A stretch of 33,861 nucleotides of DNA from an uncultured Prevotellaceae bacterium (GTDB lineage: Bacteria > Bacteroidota > Bacteroidia > Bacteroidales > Bacteroidaceae). Of this stretch, positions 33,320 through 33,861 are shown piece after piece. The DNA lies in contig CADAOD010000027.1 in NCBI GenBank assembly GCA_902789415.1, forward strand, positions 1 to 33,861, in the 5' to 3' direction. A program made the position numbers and the translations under genes. Below the pieces are notes generated by a model. The model saw nothing but the letters and a program-made list of their open reading frames with translations, was not told the origin of the DNA and did no database searches. How positions within the stretch are numbered: the first letter of the stretch is position 1; each line of letters begins with the position of its first letter.

Positions 33320-33408
33320 ATGCTTTTTCTACATATAAGTATGCAGAAAACCAAAATGTTACGTTTTCAGATATATAATAAATGTTAAACACAACTTATC
33401 TCTCCACG

Positions 33409-33435
33409 ATGGTACATTAGTTCATTAGTTCATTT
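33409..33435 (+). repeat. 27-bp inverted repeat, left arm (octad repeat)
   Basis: Begins ATGGTACATTAGTTCATT and is the exact reverse complement of 33590-33616. It contains the 8-bp unit CATTAGTT twice. Confidence 0.9.
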
Positions 33436-33589
33436 CCAATTCTAAGAGACACAAGCAGGAGGGCGAGAGAGGGTAACGGGAGGTGGAGACTATATTTATT
33501 CTATATTATATATTAAATTTATATATATTATAATATATATAAATTATATAAAGCAATAAGAGCCCACAGATGCACTACTAAACTTTACA
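33436..33589. other. Purine-rich then AT-only block between the inverted repeats
   Basis: About 55 bases of G/A-rich plus strand (AGGAGGGCGAGAGAGGG and GGGAGGTGGAGAC) are followed by 33491-33552, where only one of 62 bases is G or C. No gene is seen from 33291 to the window end; this block and the flanking repeats are the main content. Confidence 0.7.
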
Positions 33590-33616
33590 AAATGAACTAA
33601 TGAACTAATGTACCAT
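33590..33616 (-). repeat. 27-bp inverted repeat, right arm
   Basis: Exact reverse complement of 33409-33435. The unit ATGAACTA also occurs in the tract at 25327-25358. Confidence 0.9.
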
Positions 33617-33648
33617 TCCAGCCCGCCAGCAGGGCATTTTATGCAGTA

Positions 33649-33695
33649 CGGCAGAATCTGGTGGATAGTTTACGAGAATTTAGTAAAATCTGCCG
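33649..33695. repeat. Short inverted repeat before the last promoter
   Basis: CGGCAGA at 33649-33655 and TCTGCCG at 33689-33695, 33 bases apart. May be an operator for the rightward promoter or chance. Confidence 0.3.
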
Positions 33696-33816
33696 AACTT
33701 TCTCAGAGATTGCAAGGCTGTATCTTTTAAATTGTTGATATAGAGGCCTTATACTTATAGACATTTTCTTTACATTTTAACACTTCAGAAAAGTCAGGGG
33801 AATAACTGTTAAAATG

Positions 33817-33848
33817 TTTGGTTTGCATTATTTTTTTTTGTACCTTTG
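33817..33848 (+). promoter_or_regulatory. Promoter of a gene beyond the window end
   Basis: TTTG at 33817-33820, 20 bases, TACCTTTG at 33841-33848: a full consensus match pointing right. The transcribed gene lies outside the window. Confidence 0.75.
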
Positions 33849-33861
33849 CACTCGTAATCAA

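Noticed and set aside
33291-33392. Longer N-terminus of the AlbA_2 protein
   Set aside because: The -7 promoter element lies within it, and the extension is unlike the family.
33436-33589. Called replication origin
   Set aside because: An AT-rich block in inverted repeats is suggestive, but no DnaA boxes or clear iterons were recognised, so it is kept as an observation only.

Overview
The window looks like the chromosome of a Prevotella/Segatella-like Bacteroidales bacterium. The evidence is the repeated Bacteroidota promoter signature (TTTG, 19-20 nt, TAnnTTTG), weak or absent Shine-Dalgarno sequences, the trp gene order B-E-G-D-C-F-A, an asparagine/aspartate-to-fumarate operon, and the VirE_N/DUF3987 and AlbA_2 protein families. 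Genus is inferred from style, not from a marker gene. Almost all genes lie on the minus strand.

1-400: a glutathione peroxidase gene broken after about 59 codons by foreign sequence, probably an insertion-sequence end. Three copies of an ATCG-N4-CGAT palindrome surround its promoter. 396-6952: a complete seven-gene tryptophan operon, preceded by its own promoter, an 18-residue leader peptide with three consecutive Trp codons, and a strong hairpin, so it is probably controlled by transcription attenuation. 7056-8432: a secreted CE1/PHB-depolymerase-like esterase. 8557-14122: a tripartite RND efflux operon (membrane fusion lipoprotein, RND pump, TolC-like channel) with a divergent AraC-family regulator at 14284-15183.

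15258-20459: an anaerobic amino-acid respiration operon (dcu transporter, periplasmic asparaginase, porin, aspartase). Asparagine is hydrolysed outside the inner membrane, aspartate is imported, and aspartase converts it to fumarate. Its promoter lacks a -33 box but carries a TTGTTA-N7-TAACAA palindrome near -40, as expected for a Crp/Fnr-type activator. 20542-22729: a plus-strand operon of a VTC-domain protein, a DUF4956 membrane protein with an apparent +1 frameshift, and a DUF2490 outer-membrane protein. 22748-24757: a His-rich Zn/Cd P-type ATPase with two apparent in-frame repeat insertions.

24826-33861: an accessory region: an M15 peptidase, a VirE_N primase-like/DUF3987 ATPase, six unrecognised proteins (one cut by an in-frame TAG), and an AlbA_2/HATPase regulator. 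It holds several GC-rich palindromes, a near-identical 36-nt promoter segment at two sites facing apart, and a 27-bp perfect inverted repeat around a purine-rich/AT-only block. No integrase or transposase is visible, so the region may be a fragment of a larger replicative or satellite-like element.

The whole window is sprinkled with 7-bp (TTCAATN) and 8-bp (ATGAACTA-type) tandem repeats at gene junctions and, in two cases, inside coding sequence, where both are read as almost the same peptide (VQCSM-x-NVQ). Several gene starts were corrected because the longer frames begin inside these repeats or upstream of the promoter.
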